DNA of 42,233 nucleotides from Gammaproteobacteria bacterium UBA7449 (GCA_002477465.1 DLPV01000057.1:1-42233); one strand, 5' to 3'. Positions 1 through 9,015 are shown, counted from the first letter of the stretch. Made by a program: numbers and translations. The notes: generated from the letters alone by a model not told the origin.

Positions 1-1
1 C

Positions 2-112
2 GCTCAAGTCGCGAGTGCGTCCCAAGCAGAGGTTGATTCACAGGCTGCAGCTGAGTGGGTTTCATGGTTCAGGCTGCACTTTCCAACACCATCAATAGTC
101 CAAGGCGACTAA
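2..112 (+). CDS. Possible C-terminal end of a protein cut by the window edge
   Basis: The frame beginning at base 2 stays open for 36 codons and stops with TAA at 110-112. The translation is Ala/Gln/Ser-rich and ends in a Trp/Phe-containing tail (WVSWFRLHFPTPSIVQGD). It could be the tail of an upstream gene. The stretch is too short to assign a family and could also be open by chance. Confidence 0.3.
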   Translation, partial: AQVASASQAEVDSQAAAEWVSWFRLHFPTPSIVQGD

Positions 113-491
113 ATTATTTCTAACTTTCAATGGTATCGAAGCCACTAACCTGATTCAGCTCATTGATCTAGTCGAGCAAGTCGAATCCCCCAACAAAGGC
201 TTCAGCACCAACTCCGGTAAACACCCCGCCCAGGTCTGCCTGCTCCTGGGTAAGGGCAGCTGGAGAATCGAGGCCAATACAAAGGTAGAGAAAGTTGCAG
301 TAAATCTGGTTTGTTATTGTTTGCAATGAATTTGTCATTGAGCGAGGCCTTTGCCTTATTATTTCTAGCTGTTGAAGGATAGAATACGTCTGGAATACAG
401 ATCCGCACGACCCAAGGAATGTTCCCGTAGTGGAAATAATACCAATATTTACAGCAGCTTACCCTTTCTCGGTAGTGCCCTGGAGCAGTCT
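113..491. other. Intergenic region upstream of pycA, possible coding remnant
   Basis: No gene with a credible start is visible. One plus-strand frame (99-329) has no stop for about 76 codons and reads protein-like (for example GFSTNSGKHPAQVCLL), but it lacks an ATG and a ribosome binding site. It may be a decayed gene. I see no clear promoter or operator. The pycA frame is also open upstream to 372, but its first 40 codons do not resemble the family. Confidence 0.4.
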
Positions 492-1919
492 ATGACGGGC
501 GCGCCCATCGAAAAAGTTCTCATCGCTAACCGTGGCGAAATCGCCCTGCGTCTGGTGCGCGCCTGTGCCGAGGCGAATATCCGTTCGGTTGCGGTATACA
601 CAGAACCTGACCGCTATGGCCTGTTCGTCAAACGCGCAACCGAAGCCTACTCTCTGGGCAATGACCCACTTGCTGGCTACCTGGACCCTCTGCGCATTGT
701 AAACCTGGCCGTGGAGACAGGCTGTGATGCAATTCACCCGGGCTACGGTTTTCTCTCGGAAAATCCAGAACTTGCGCGGCTCTGCGAGGAAAAAGGTATT
801 ATCTTTATTGGCCCCAGTGCTGAAGTGATCAAGCGCATGGGGGACAAGACCCAGGCCCGAATGGCTATGACTGCTGCGGGTGTGCCAGTAACTCCCGGAT
901 CGGAGGGCAATCTTGCCGATCTGGATGAAGCGCTCGCGGAAGCAAAACGCATCGGCTACCCGGTCATGGTAAAGGCGACGTCCGGTGGTGGCGGTCGCGG
1001 CATCCGCCGCTGCGATGATGCCACAGACCTGAAGAAGCAGTTCCCGCGCGTAATCTCCGAAGCCACCAAGGCCTTTGGCTCCGCCGAAGTGTTCATGGAA
1101 AAATGCATCGTTAACCCCAAACACATCGAAGTCCAGGTGCTGGCCGATGCCCACGGTAAGGTCATTCATCTGTTCGAGCGAGACTGTTCAATTCAGCGCC
1201 GCAACCAGAAACTCATAGAGATTGCCCCGAGCCCACAAATCGATGATGCCTTGCGAAATCGGCTGGGCGAACTTGCGGTAAAGGCTGCTGCGGCTGTGGG
1301 TTACGTCAGCGCCGGCACTGTGGAATTTCTTCTAGCCGGGGACGATGTATATTTCATGGAAATGAATACCCGCATCCAGGTGGAGCACACGATCACCGAG
1401 CAGATCACTGGCATCGATATCGTGCAGGAACAGCTTCGCATCGCGGCGGGGGAAGCGCTTGGCTATGGCCAGGAAGACGTCAGCTATCGGGGCTTCGCCA
1501 TGCAGCTCCGTATCAACGCCGAAGATCCCAAGAATGACTTTCTACCAAGCTTTGGACGCATCACCCATTATTACGCGCCAGGAGGGCCTGGCGTACGAGT
1601 CGATACCGCCATCTACACGGGTTATGAAATTCCGCCCTATTTCGACTCCATGTGCCTTAAGCTGGTAGTTTGGGCGCTGAGCTGGGAGCAGGTGGTCAGT
1701 CGCGCCCAGCGCGCCATTGATGACATGCGCTTACACGGCATTCGCACTACTGCGAACTACTATCAACAAATTCTCAAACATCCGGATTTTCGCAACAAGG
1801 AATTCGACACCAGCTTTGTCGCATGCCACCCGGAGTTATCTCGCTACTCAGACAAGCGACATCCCAGTGACGTGGCGCTCGCACTATCCGCAGCAATCGC
1901 CGCCTACGCTGGCTGGTAA
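492..1919 (+). CDS. pycA: Pyruvate carboxylase subunit A (biotin carboxylase), acetyl-CoA carboxylase AccC-like
   Basis: This is the ATP-grasp biotin carboxylase subunit. It uses ATP and bicarbonate to carboxylate the biotin carried by the partner subunit. The protein is 475 aa from ATG 492. That start places the family's opening IEKVLIANRGEIALRLVRAC at residues 6-25; the frame is open further upstream, but that part looks non-coding. Visible motifs are the N-terminal lobe motif HPGYGFLSEN (82-91), the glycine-rich ATP loop SGGGGRG (164-170) and the active-site stretch EMNTRIQVEH (290-299). It is followed after 19 bases by the carboxyltransferase/biotin carrier subunit, an arrangement typical of two-subunit pyruvate carboxylases such as those of pseudomonads. 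A plain AccC is less likely because accB is absent. The reaction product would be oxaloacetate for anaplerosis. Confidence 0.9.
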   Translation: MTGAPIEKVLIANRGEIALRLVRACAEANIRSVAVYTEPDRYGLFVKRATEAYSLGNDPLAGYLDPLRIVNLAVETGCDAIHPGYGFLSENPELARLCEEKGIIFIGPSAEVIKRMGDKTQARMAMTAAGVPVTPGSEGNLADLDEALAEAKRIGYPVMVKATSGGGGRGIRRCDDATDLKKQFPRVISEATKAFGSAEVFMEKCIVNPKHIEVQVLADAHGKVIHLFERDCSIQRRNQKLIEIAPSPQIDDALRNRLGELAVKAAAAVGYVSAGTVEFLLAGDDVYFMEMNTRIQVEHTITEQITGIDIVQEQLRIAAGEALGYGQEDVSYRGFAMQLRINAEDPKNDFLPSFGRITHYYAPGGPGVRVDTAIYTGYEIPPYFDSMCLKLVVWALSWEQVVSRAQRAIDDMRLHGIRTTANYYQQILKHPDFRNKEFDTSFVACHPELSRYSDKRHPSDVALALSAAIAAYAGW

Positions 1920-1938
1920 GAATCCAAGGACAAGACTA

Positions 1939-3738
1939 ATGAGTGACACCCGCCCCATTGAAGTGACCGAAGTGATTTTGCGAGACGCACATCAGTCGCT
2001 CATCGCCACACGTATGCGCATCGAAGATATGCTGCCAATCTGCGAGAAACTGGATGCGATGGGCTTTTGGTCCCTGGAAGTGTGGGGTGGCGCCACCTTC
2101 GATGCCTGTATTCGATTCCTCAAGGAAGACCCCTGGGTGCGGTTACAACAACTGCGGCAGGCGCTTCCCAACACCCGACTGCAGATGCTGCTGCGCGGAC
2201 AAAACCTGTTGGGCTATCGCCACTACGCTGATGATGTGGTCGCTGCCTTTGTTGAGAAGTCCGCAGAGAACGGCATCGATGTGTTCCGTGTATTCGATGC
2301 ACTTAATGACCTGCGCAATATCGAAACTGCTATGAAAGCAGTCAAGCGCAGCGGCAAACATGCCCAGGGCACGATCTGTTTTACCACCAGTCCGGTCCAT
2401 ACAGCTGATCTGTTTGCAGAGCAGGCCCGACAGCTGCAGAACATGGGCGCCGACTCTATTGCCATCAAAGATATGGCGGGCCTTCTAACTCCTTACGGTA
2501 CTTATGAACTGGTCAAGGCAATCAAGGACAATGTGCCTTTGCCACTGGCGATTCATAGCCATGCCACTTCCGGGCTCGCGCCGCTATGCCAAATGAAAGC
2601 CATCGAGGCCGGGGTAGATCGCATCGACACCGCAATTTCTTCTTTTGCCGGTGGCACTTCCCATCCTGCAACTGAATTTCAGGTCGCCGCACTGCAGGGT
2701 ACGGCATACGACACCGGACTCGCGCTCGATCCCTTAACGGAGATCAGCGATTATTTCCGTGAGGTTCGAAAAAAGTACCACCAGTTTGAAAGTGAATTCA
2801 CCCGCGAGGATATTTCGGTACAAGTCAATCAGGTACCGGGCGGCATGATGTCTAACCTGGCAAACCAGCTAAAGGATCAAAATGCCTTGGATCGCATTCG
2901 GGACGTATTCGACGAAATCCCGCGGGTCAGGAAAGATCTTGGCTATCCTCCCCTGGTCACACCCACCTCGCAGATTGTCGGTACCCAGGCTGTCTACAAC
3001 GTGTTGGCTGGTGAGCGCTACAAGACCATAACCAATGAAGTGAAACGATATCTTCAGGGCGGCTATGGCCAACCCCCGGCTGCGGTGAACGAAGCGGTTC
3101 GCAAGCAGGCTATTGGCAACGATAGCTACAGTGAGGAACGCCCGGCCGATGCTTTGGCGCCCGAGATGGACAAATTGCGCCAGGATATCGGTGATCTGGC
3201 TGTGTCTGCAGAAGACGTGCTGACTTTTGCCATGTTTCCCGACCTGGGCCGGGAGTATTTGGAGCAGCGGCGCGCTGGGACTTTGCAGCCCGAACCCTTA
3301 ATGCCTATCGATGCCGGTGGCCGACCTTCAAGCACTACCGCGACGGAATTCAAAGTGGATGTTCATGGCGAAACCTATGAGGTGGCCATCACTGGTGTGG
3401 GTGACTCCGGCGGCGGCCGCCGCAAACTCTATGTTTCACTGGACGGCATGCCGGAAGAAGTCATCTTCGAGCCCCTGAATGAATACGTGGCTGAAGATGG
3501 AGGCAAGCGCAAGCAGGCCAGTGAGCCTGGACACGTGACTGCCGCGATGCCGGGTAATGTGGTTGAGGTGCTGGTCAATGAAGGAGACCAGGTTGAAGCA
3601 GGTCAGGCGGTGCTGGTGACCGAGGCCATGAAGATGGAATCTGAAATCAATGCCAATATCGCTGGCACGGTGACTCTGGTTAACGTCGCCAAGAGCGACC
3701 GAGTCACGCCAGGTGATGTACTCATGGAAATTAAGTAG
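1939..3738 (+). CDS. pycB: Pyruvate carboxylase subunit B (carboxyltransferase plus biotin carrier), OadA-like
   Basis: This 599-aa protein has an N-terminal HMGL-like carboxyltransferase barrel, a PYC/OADA middle domain and a C-terminal biotinyl domain. Residues 15-26 (RDAHQSLIATRM) and the IKDMAGLL motif, with Lys177 where the family's metal-site carbamylated lysine lies, identify the carboxyltransferase. EAMKMES near the C-terminus places the biotinylated lysine at about 565. ATG 1939 is chosen because the protein then starts just before the conserved barrel. Oxaloacetate decarboxylase alpha chains have the same architecture. However, the adjacent biotin carboxylase and the absence of membrane beta and gamma subunits favour pyruvate carboxylase. 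It is the second gene of a two-gene operon that ends at a strong hairpin at 3763-3792. Confidence 0.9.
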   Translation: MSDTRPIEVTEVILRDAHQSLIATRMRIEDMLPICEKLDAMGFWSLEVWGGATFDACIRFLKEDPWVRLQQLRQALPNTRLQMLLRGQNLLGYRHYADDVVAAFVEKSAENGIDVFRVFDALNDLRNIETAMKAVKRSGKHAQGTICFTTSPVHTADLFAEQARQLQNMGADSIAIKDMAGLLTPYGTYELVKAIKDNVPLPLAIHSHATSGLAPLCQMKAIEAGVDRIDTAISSFAGGTSHPATEFQVAALQGTAYDTGLALDPLTEISDYFREVRKKYHQFESEFTREDISVQVNQVPGGMMSNLANQLKDQNALDRIRDVFDEIPRVRKDLGYPPLVTPTSQIVGTQAVYNVLAGERYKTITNEVKRYLQGGYGQPPAAVNEAVRKQAIGNDSYSEERPADALAPEMDKLRQDIGDLAVSAEDVLTFAMFPDLGREYLEQRRAGTLQPEPLMPIDAGGRPSSTTATEFKVDVHGETYEVAITGVGDSGGGRRKLYVSLDGMPEEVIFEPLNEYVAEDGGKRKQASEPGHVTAAMPGNVVEVLVNEGDQVEAGQAVLVTEAMKMESEINANIAGTVTLVNVAKSDRVTPGDVLMEIK

Positions 3739-3762
3739 CCGCAAAAAATTTGGTCGTCGTAC

Positions 3763-3792
3763 AAAAAAGCCCGCTGCTGAGCGGGCTTTTTT
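3763..3792 (+). terminator. Rho-independent terminator after pycB
   Basis: Six A residues are followed by GCCCGC (3769-3774), a TGCTGA loop, GCGGGC (3781-3786) and six T residues. The stem is GC-rich and perfect. The flanking A and T runs make it usable on both strands, so it may also serve the convergent NHL-protein gene ending at 3842. Confidence 0.9.
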
Positions 3793-3841
3793 GTTGCGCG
3801 ACTAATTGAGTTAAGAGCGCGCTTTATGCGAAAGCTTGGGG

Positions 3842-4969
3842 TTAGCGCTTTTCATACTTGGTAAAAGCACCGCCTGCCCAGCTCAGTGAGTTGGGACCCT
3901 CGGCTGCATAGACATTGCCATCGGCATCCACCGCGACTCCCTCGCCTGCTGTACCCTGGCCAATCCTGTCAGGCCGATCGAAAGGCTGGATAAAACCAAC
4001 AATTACATCTTCATCAACCGGTCCGATGCGGACACCATTGCGCCATCCCACATGGTTAGTTGGGCTGGATTCTGAATCAATGGCGTACACCATGGCGTCA
4101 TCCGTAATAAACAGACCGCTGATGCGTCCATAGGCATAGCGTGAATCCAGGTAGTTACCTTGCTGATCAAAAATTTCGATGCGATGGTTACCGCGGTCCG
4201 CAACCCAAAGTCTGCCGTAAGCATCGAACTCCATGGCGTGCGGTGTACGGAATTCGCCGTGGCGCACGCCGATCTCACCCCACTGCTTAATGAAGGTACC
4301 GTCCGGCGCAAATTTCATAATGCGGGCGGTATTGCCGGCAGCGCGGCCTTCTTCCATGGCCTGATTGCTGGTCATGCCCTGACCATTGTGGCCGTCAGAC
4401 ACATAGATGCTGCCATCTGGTCCGACAATCACATCATTAGGTTGGTTAAAGGTATCTGGTCCAGTCCCGGTTTGACCAGGAGTTCCGAGACTCATCAATA
4501 AATCGCCATCGGCACTGAACTGATGGACCTGGTGGCCCTTGCTGCCATCGGCACTGGCGGCAAAATCCGTGACCCACACTGTGCCATCAGCAGCGGCGTG
4601 GATACCGTGGGGCGTCTGCATGAGGCCACCACCAAAGTTCGCCATGACCTCACCGGTGTGACGATTGAATTTGAAAATAGGATCTACCGGGTTCGTGTCG
4701 CAGTTGACCGGCACACCGCCGCCGAAACTGCTGGCGCCACAGCGCTCATAGGCCCAGATATGCCCATCATTGGGATCAATATCGATACCGGCGGTAGAAC
4801 CCCAGTTGCGACCAGCTGGAAGATCTCCCCAGTTTGGAATGACAACAGGGTTCGGATTGGTCAAACCCTCACCGGTGATGAAATCGGTATCGTCAGAGAT
4901 GGCGCCACTGGATGCAGCGAGCGCAGCACAGACTGACAAAGATGTGAAAAGAACGCGGGATGACGGCAT
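3842..4969 (-). CDS. Secreted NHL-repeat six-bladed beta-propeller protein (peptidyl-alpha-hydroxyglycine lyase-like)
   Basis: The 375-aa protein begins with a Sec signal peptide (about residues 1-23, hydrophobic run ending near SSGAIS). The rest carries repeated propeller blades with NHL-type signatures such as GEFRTPHAMEFDAYGRLWVADRGNHRIEIF, NQPNDVIVGPDGSIYVSDG and TPHGIHAAADGTVWVTD. This pattern is shared with the lyase domain of peptidyl-glycine amidating enzymes and with bacterial periplasmic propellers of unknown substrate. A strong GGAGG lies 7 bases before the ATG at 4969. It converges on pycB and is otherwise isolated. No catalytic assignment can be made from sequence alone. Confidence 0.8.
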   Translation of the reverse strand: MPSSRVLFTSLSVCAALAASSGAISDDTDFITGEGLTNPNPVVIPNWGDLPAGRNWGSTAGIDIDPNDGHIWAYERCGASSFGGGVPVNCDTNPVDPIFKFNRHTGEVMANFGGGLMQTPHGIHAAADGTVWVTDFAASADGSKGHQVHQFSADGDLLMSLGTPGQTGTGPDTFNQPNDVIVGPDGSIYVSDGHNGQGMTSNQAMEEGRAAGNTARIMKFAPDGTFIKQWGEIGVRHGEFRTPHAMEFDAYGRLWVADRGNHRIEIFDQQGNYLDSRYAYGRISGLFITDDAMVYAIDSESSPTNHVGWRNGVRIGPVDEDVIVGFIQPFDRPDRIGQGTAGEGVAVDADGNVYAAEGPNSLSWAGGAFTKYEKR

Positions 4970-5141
4970 GTCAGTACCTCCTAATTGTTGTTCTGCGGCT
5001 AAGTCTACAACAGCCTCGCGGGGCTCACACCTGTTATTCTCTGCTTTCTGGGATGTTCAGGCTGCACTTACAGGGCCACGCAAGACCTGTGCATGACACA
5101 GGGTTAGAATAGCGTCGTTCACCAGCAATGGCATTTGGATC

Positions 5142-5147
5142 AAGGAG
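5142..5147 (+). promoter_or_regulatory. Ribosome binding site that fixes the gamma-carbonic anhydrase start
   Basis: AAGGAG lies 7 bases before ATG 5155. The upstream in-frame ATG at 5128 has no such site and would add nine non-conserved residues, so 5155 is taken as the start. Confidence 0.75.
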
Positions 5148-5154
5148 CAACACA

Positions 5155-5685
5155 ATGATATTTAGTCTGGGAGAGGACGCAATCGAAATAACCGGGGAAG
5201 ACTATTTCGTCGCGGATAACGCCACTGTTGTTGGCAAGGTCCGCCTGGAAAACAATGCCAGCGTCTGGTTCAACGCCGTGATCCGCGGCGATAACGACCT
5301 CATCAGCATCGGCGAAAACTCCAACATCCAGGATGGCTCTGTGCTGCACACCGATTCAGGTGTCCCACTCAATATTGGCAAGAACGTCACTGTGGGCCAC
5401 AAGGTCATGCTGCACGGCTGCAGTATTGGCGATAACTCACTGATAGGCATCAACTCCGTGATCCTGAACGGCGCCAAGATTGGTCAAAACTGCCTGATAG
5501 GCGCAAACAGCCTGGTTACCGAGGGTAAGGAAATACCCGACGGCTCACTGGTAATGGGTTCGCCCGCAAAGGTGATAAAGGCTCTGAGCGAGGAACAACA
5601 GGCACGCCTGATTCTGAGCGCAGAGACTTATGTTAAAAACTTCAAACGCTTCAAGGCAGAAATGAAGACAGACCCTCGTAGCTGA
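5155..5685 (+). CDS. Gamma carbonic anhydrase family protein (YrdA/PaaY-like hexapeptide-repeat protein)
   Basis: This 176-aa protein is a left-handed beta-helix built from hexapeptide repeats (I-G-x-N-x-x type) running through roughly residues 18-140, then a short C-terminal helix. The zinc ligands of the family are present: His65 in the VLHTD motif, and His82 and His87 in GHKVMLHGC. Length and motifs fit the YrdA/PaaY/CaiE group rather than the longer archaeal Cam enzyme. Members form trimers with the metal at subunit interfaces. Some hydrate CO2 and others have thioesterase or unknown activity, so the exact reaction is uncertain. The gene stands alone between the NHL protein and a beta-lactamase-fold gene 38 bases downstream. 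Confidence 0.9.
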   Translation: MIFSLGEDAIEITGEDYFVADNATVVGKVRLENNASVWFNAVIRGDNDLISIGENSNIQDGSVLHTDSGVPLNIGKNVTVGHKVMLHGCSIGDNSLIGINSVILNGAKIGQNCLIGANSLVTEGKEIPDGSLVMGSPAKVIKALSEEQQARLILSAETYVKNFKRFKAEMKTDPRS

Positions 5686-5723
5686 ATACAATCACGCTTA
5701 CCCTAACTCTGGAGATTCTCCAC

Positions 5724-7034
5724 ATGACACGCGCCGTTATCTTATTACTGCTTACGCTCCCGCTATTCTCCTGCCAGGTCGACTATAACCTCGACATTTC
5801 GCTCGGTGATAATGGTGCAAGTTTTGCTTCAGCTTTAAATCCGATTCATCCCAGCAATTTCAACATCGATCAGCCAGAGCTGGACAATATCAGGCGTGAG
5901 ATGCAGCGGGCAGTAGATAGCGGGCATATCTCTGGCGCATTGCTATTGGTGGGAAATCGAGACGGTGCGGGCGTCCTCGAGACCGTAGGTACCCAGACCG
6001 CAAAAGGCGAGACACCAGTCAACAAAGATACGATCTTTCGCATTTATTCCATGACCAAACCGGTTATCAGCGTTGCAGCCATGACGCTGGTTGAGGATGG
6101 CATGCTCGGGCTGGATGATCCCGTGAGTGACTATATTCCCAGCTTTGCCGACCTCCAGGTCATAGACAGTGAAACCGGCACCAGCAGTCCTGCCGAAAAT
6201 ATCATGACAATTCGCCATCTTCTCATGCATCAGTCCGGCATTGTGCAGCAGCCATTTGCCATGAACACACCGCTGGGCCCAATGTACCGCGACAGCTTTC
6301 CTGACGTGCTGACGAGACCGGATCAGAATGCCGTTGATACCAACTTTATGGAGGCTTTCAACGCCATCACCGCCCAGGAACTGGCAACACGTATCGGAGG
6401 CCTGCCGGTTCTGTTTGAGCCTGGGACTGCCTGGCACTACGGCCACTCCACCGATGTGTTGGGCGCTGTACTGGAGGTCGCCACTGGAGAAACTCTTGAT
6501 ATAGTCTTAAGGGAGCGTATCTTCGATCCGCTGGAGATGCGCGATACCAGCTTCTGGGTGGCGCAACCCGATGCCTTCCGCATTGCCGAGCCCATCTATG
6601 GACCCATGACCGACAACACCAAGCCAAGAGCCATGCTGGCGGGTGGCCACGGGCTCAATTCCACAACCGAGGACTACGCCAGATTCGCACTCATGCTTCT
6701 GAATGGCGGCAGTTTCAGAGGGGAACGTATCCTGTCAGAGCCGACCCTGAACATGATGCGCGAAGGCACTCTGGGGCCCGACGTATCTCGTGAATACTTC
6801 TTCTATGGCGACGCCGGTGACTGGGGCCTGGGATTTCACCTGCAGCCTAGCAGCGATGATCCTGACGGCCCCCACAATTTTGGCTGGCGCGGAATCGGCG
6901 GCACCATCTTTGTAGTGGACGAGGAGAATGATTTCTACCTCGTCTACATGGTGCAAAAGTGGGGTGGCCCCAGCGGCACGCCATTCGATAACACCATCGC
7001 AACCCGGATGGTGTATGAAGCCCTGCGGAACTAG
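5724..7034 (+). CDS. Serine beta-lactamase-fold hydrolase (class C / esterase family), probable lipoprotein
   Basis: The 436-aa protein belongs to the Beta-lactamase (PF00144) family of penicillin-binding-protein-like esterases and peptidases. The nucleophile motif SMTK is at residues 109-112, and the second motif is YGHS at about 239-242. A glycine-rich segment (GWRGIGGT) near the C-terminus occupies the place of the KTG-like motif. The N-terminus has a hydrophobic segment followed by LFSC, a possible lipobox with Cys17; Phe at position -2 is unusual. Such proteins are usually esterases or carboxypeptidases, and antibiotic resistance should not be assumed. The stop lies inside or next to the start of trmO, so the two are probably transcribed together. 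Confidence 0.85.
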   Translation: MTRAVILLLLTLPLFSCQVDYNLDISLGDNGASFASALNPIHPSNFNIDQPELDNIRREMQRAVDSGHISGALLLVGNRDGAGVLETVGTQTAKGETPVNKDTIFRIYSMTKPVISVAAMTLVEDGMLGLDDPVSDYIPSFADLQVIDSETGTSSPAENIMTIRHLLMHQSGIVQQPFAMNTPLGPMYRDSFPDVLTRPDQNAVDTNFMEAFNAITAQELATRIGGLPVLFEPGTAWHYGHSTDVLGAVLEVATGETLDIVLRERIFDPLEMRDTSFWVAQPDAFRIAEPIYGPMTDNTKPRAMLAGGHGLNSTTEDYARFALMLLNGGSFRGERILSEPTLNMMREGTLGPDVSREYFFYGDAGDWGLGFHLQPSSDDPDGPHNFGWRGIGGTIFVVDEENDFYLVYMVQKWGGPSGTPFDNTIATRMVYEALRN

Positions 7035-7038
7035 CCGA

Positions 7039-7764
7039 TTGACAGCGTTTACTTACAAAGCAATTGCCACGCTCCGCGGCCCGTACAAGCAGAAGTTCGC
7101 CATCCCGAGGCAACCCAACCTGGTGCCAGAAGCCGTGGGCGAATTGGTTTTTAAGCAGGAATTTGCTGATGCAAATGGTTTGCGTGCGCTGGATCAGTTT
7201 TCCCACTTGTGGCTGATATGGCATTTTCACGAAACCAGCGCGCAGGGCTGGTCGCCTTTGGTGCAGCCACCGCGACTGGGAGGTAAAGAAAAAGTCGGCG
7301 TGTTTGCCAGCCGCTCTCCCTTTCGTCCCAATCCCATCGGCCTGTCAGTGGTCCGTAATCTGGGAAGCGCCGAAGTAGACGGTAAGCTTGTTCTTCGAGT
7401 GGGCGGTATCGACATTGTGGATGAGACCCCAATCCTCGACATCAAACCGTACATAGTCTACGCCGATTCAATTACCGGCGCGGAATCAGGGTTTGCCAGT
7501 GAACAGCCCGGTAGCCAACGGCCAATCTCATTTTCAGCTTCAGCCACCCAGGCCCTGACTGCGTCTGCTGCCGACTATCCCCGACTGAAGGACTTCATTG
7601 TTGCGGTGCTGCAGCAGGATCCCAGGCCTGCCTGGCGCGTGCAGGCTAATGATGACAAGCAATACGGCATGAAACTCTATGAGTTCAACATCAAATGGCA
7701 GTTTTCTGGAGACAAGATTGAAGTCAAAGCGATTATATCGAGCGATGACGATCCCGAATTCTGA
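7039..7764 (+). CDS. trmO: tRNA (N6-threonylcarbamoyladenosine-37-N6)-methyltransferase TrmO
   Basis: TrmO (TsaA/YaeB) methylates t6A37 of certain tRNAs using S-adenosylmethionine. The 241-aa protein matches the family from its start: IATLRGPYKQKFAIPRQPNL (9-28), FSHLWLIWHFHET (54-66), PPRLGG (77-82) and the signature SRSPFRPNPIGLS (91-103), then a C-terminal region typical of the gammaproteobacterial type. TTG 7039 is preferred because MTAF lines up with the enterobacterial N-terminus. ATG 7015, which overlaps the upstream stop, is an alternative that adds eight residues. It sits 4 bases after the beta-lactamase-fold gene and is probably co-transcribed. Confidence 0.88.
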   Translation: MTAFTYKAIATLRGPYKQKFAIPRQPNLVPEAVGELVFKQEFADANGLRALDQFSHLWLIWHFHETSAQGWSPLVQPPRLGGKEKVGVFASRSPFRPNPIGLSVVRNLGSAEVDGKLVLRVGGIDIVDETPILDIKPYIVYADSITGAESGFASEQPGSQRPISFSASATQALTASAADYPRLKDFIVAVLQQDPRPAWRVQANDDKQYGMKLYEFNIKWQFSGDKIEVKAIISSDDDPEF

Positions 7765-7781
7765 TAACTGGTCACTGAAAT

Positions 7782-7825
7782 CAGTCTCTCGCGCTGCGTA
7801 GCTCAGTCTCTCGCACTGCGGAGTT
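7782..7825. repeat. Two-copy 22-bp imperfect direct repeat
   Basis: CAGTCTCTCGCGCTGCGTAG at 7782 recurs at 7804 as CAGTCTCTCGCACTGCGGAG. The full 22-bp units differ at three positions. The copies lie between the convergent trmO and CoA-transferase genes, and the second touches the latter's stop codon. It is probably a small local duplication of no clear function. Confidence 0.6.
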
Positions 7826-9015
7826 CAAACCACCCCGGCGCTCTTCAGCTGGCTTATTTGCTCCGCAGAGTAACCCAAGCCAGTCAATATGCTCTCGGTG
7901 TGCTGCCCCAGGCCTGGGACTGCCGAAATTGCGGGGTCATAAGAATTATTGTGACCCGGTGGTTGCAATGCAGTGACAGGCCCTGCTGGTGAATCAACCT
8001 CGATGAATCTTTTGAGTGCTCGCAACTGGGGATGGTCCCAAACTGCGGCCATATCATTGGCATTAGCATTGGCAATTTGCGCAGCGTCCAAGCGCTCAAC
8101 AATCTCCACTGCACTCCATTTATCAAACTGTTGCTGAATCAGAGCCTGTAATTGCTCACGGCTCTCACTACGCGCCGAGTTGCTGGCAAAACGCTGATCA
8201 GAGGTAAGACCCTCGACTTCAAGCACGTCCCGACAGAAACTCATCCACTCCCGCTGGTTTTGAATCCCGAGCATCAACAGCTTATCGTCACCAGATCGAA
8301 ACACCCCATAAGGATAGATACTGGCGTGATCCGCTCCACTGCGCGTCGGTGCAGTGCCACCCTCATAGGCGTAGTAGAGCGGAAATCCCATCCACTCAAC
8401 CATGGCTTCCAGCATCGAGATATCAATACAACTTCCCAATCCGCTGCGCTGGCGCTGCAGCAGGGCCGCCAGGATCGCAGTATGCGCCTGCATGCCAGCT
8501 GCGATGTCAGCGATTGAGATACCGCTCTTCACGGGCTGATCCGCAGTGCCCGTTACCGAGAGAAAACCAGCTTCCGCCTGAACCAACAGGTCGTAGGCTT
8601 TCTTGCTTGCATAGGGTCCGGAATCCCCATAGCCGGTGATATTACAGACGATTAATCGTGGATGCGTTTCATGCAAGTCGGTGAAACTCAGCCCCATGCG
8701 CGCAGCAGCATTTGGCGCCAGGTTCTGCACCAGCACGTCAGCATCCGCAAGCAGTCGACTTAACACATTTGCTGCTCCGTCCTGCTTGAGATCAAGCGTC
8801 AGGCTTTCCTTGGAACGATTGGTCCAGACAAAGTGTGAGCTCAAGTCATTTACGCGAGAATCATAGTGACGCGCAAAGTCACCCTGCTCCCGTCGTTCTA
8901 TTTTGATTACGCGCGCACCCAGCTCAGCTAATTGGCGCGTGCAAAGTGGCGCGGCGATGGCGTGCTCCAAGGCTATAACCAGGAGACCATCCAGTGGAGG
9001 AGCTGAATCTGTCAT
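7825..9015 (-). CDS. CaiB/BaiF family class III CoA-transferase
   Basis: The 396-aa protein moves CoA between carboxylic acids through a mixed anhydride on a conserved Asp. Visible signatures are LAELGARVIKIER (29-41), NRSKESLTLDLK (66-77), the ITGYGDSGPY stretch (126-135) and IADIAAGM, in which Asp170 matches the catalytic Asp of formyl-CoA transferase. Length is normal for the family. ATG 9015 is chosen because it starts just before the conserved LVIALEHAIAAPL segment; an upstream GTG at 9048 is possible. Substrates cannot be inferred since no acyl-CoA dehydrogenase or racemase is adjacent. Confidence 0.85.
   Translation of the reverse strand: MTDSAPPLDGLLVIALEHAIAAPLCTRQLAELGARVIKIERREQGDFARHYDSRVNDLSSHFVWTNRSKESLTLDLKQDGAANVLSRLLADADVLVQNLAPNAAARMGLSFTDLHETHPRLIVCNITGYGDSGPYASKKAYDLLVQAEAGFLSVTGTADQPVKSGISIADIAAGMQAHTAILAALLQRQRSGLGSCIDISMLEAMVEWMGFPLYYAYEGGTAPTRSGADHASIYPYGVFRSGDDKLLMLGIQNQREWMSFCRDVLEVEGLTSDQRFASNSARSESREQLQALIQQQFDKWSAVEIVERLDAAQIANANANDMAAVWDHPQLRALKRFIEVDSPAGPVTALQPPGHNNSYDPAISAVPGLGQHTESILTGLGYSAEQISQLKSAGVV

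Noticed and set aside
202..408. Minus-strand 68-aa ORF before pycA
   Set aside because: No ribosome site, odd Pro/Ser/Arg composition and no family resemblance; it lies in a non-coding region and overlaps the pycA leader.
459..1169. 236-aa minus-strand ORF inside pycA
   Set aside because: It is antisense to clearly conserved biotin carboxylase sequence, and its translation is low-complexity-like.
67..5070. 15-bp exact match GTTCAGGCTGCACTT near 67 and near 5055
   Set aside because: Only two copies, no symmetry and no common genetic context; probably chance.
5724..7034. Reading the beta-lactamase-fold gene as an antibiotic resistance gene
   Set aside because: SxxK and YxH motifs fit the broad esterase/peptidase family; nothing specific to class C resistance enzymes is seen.
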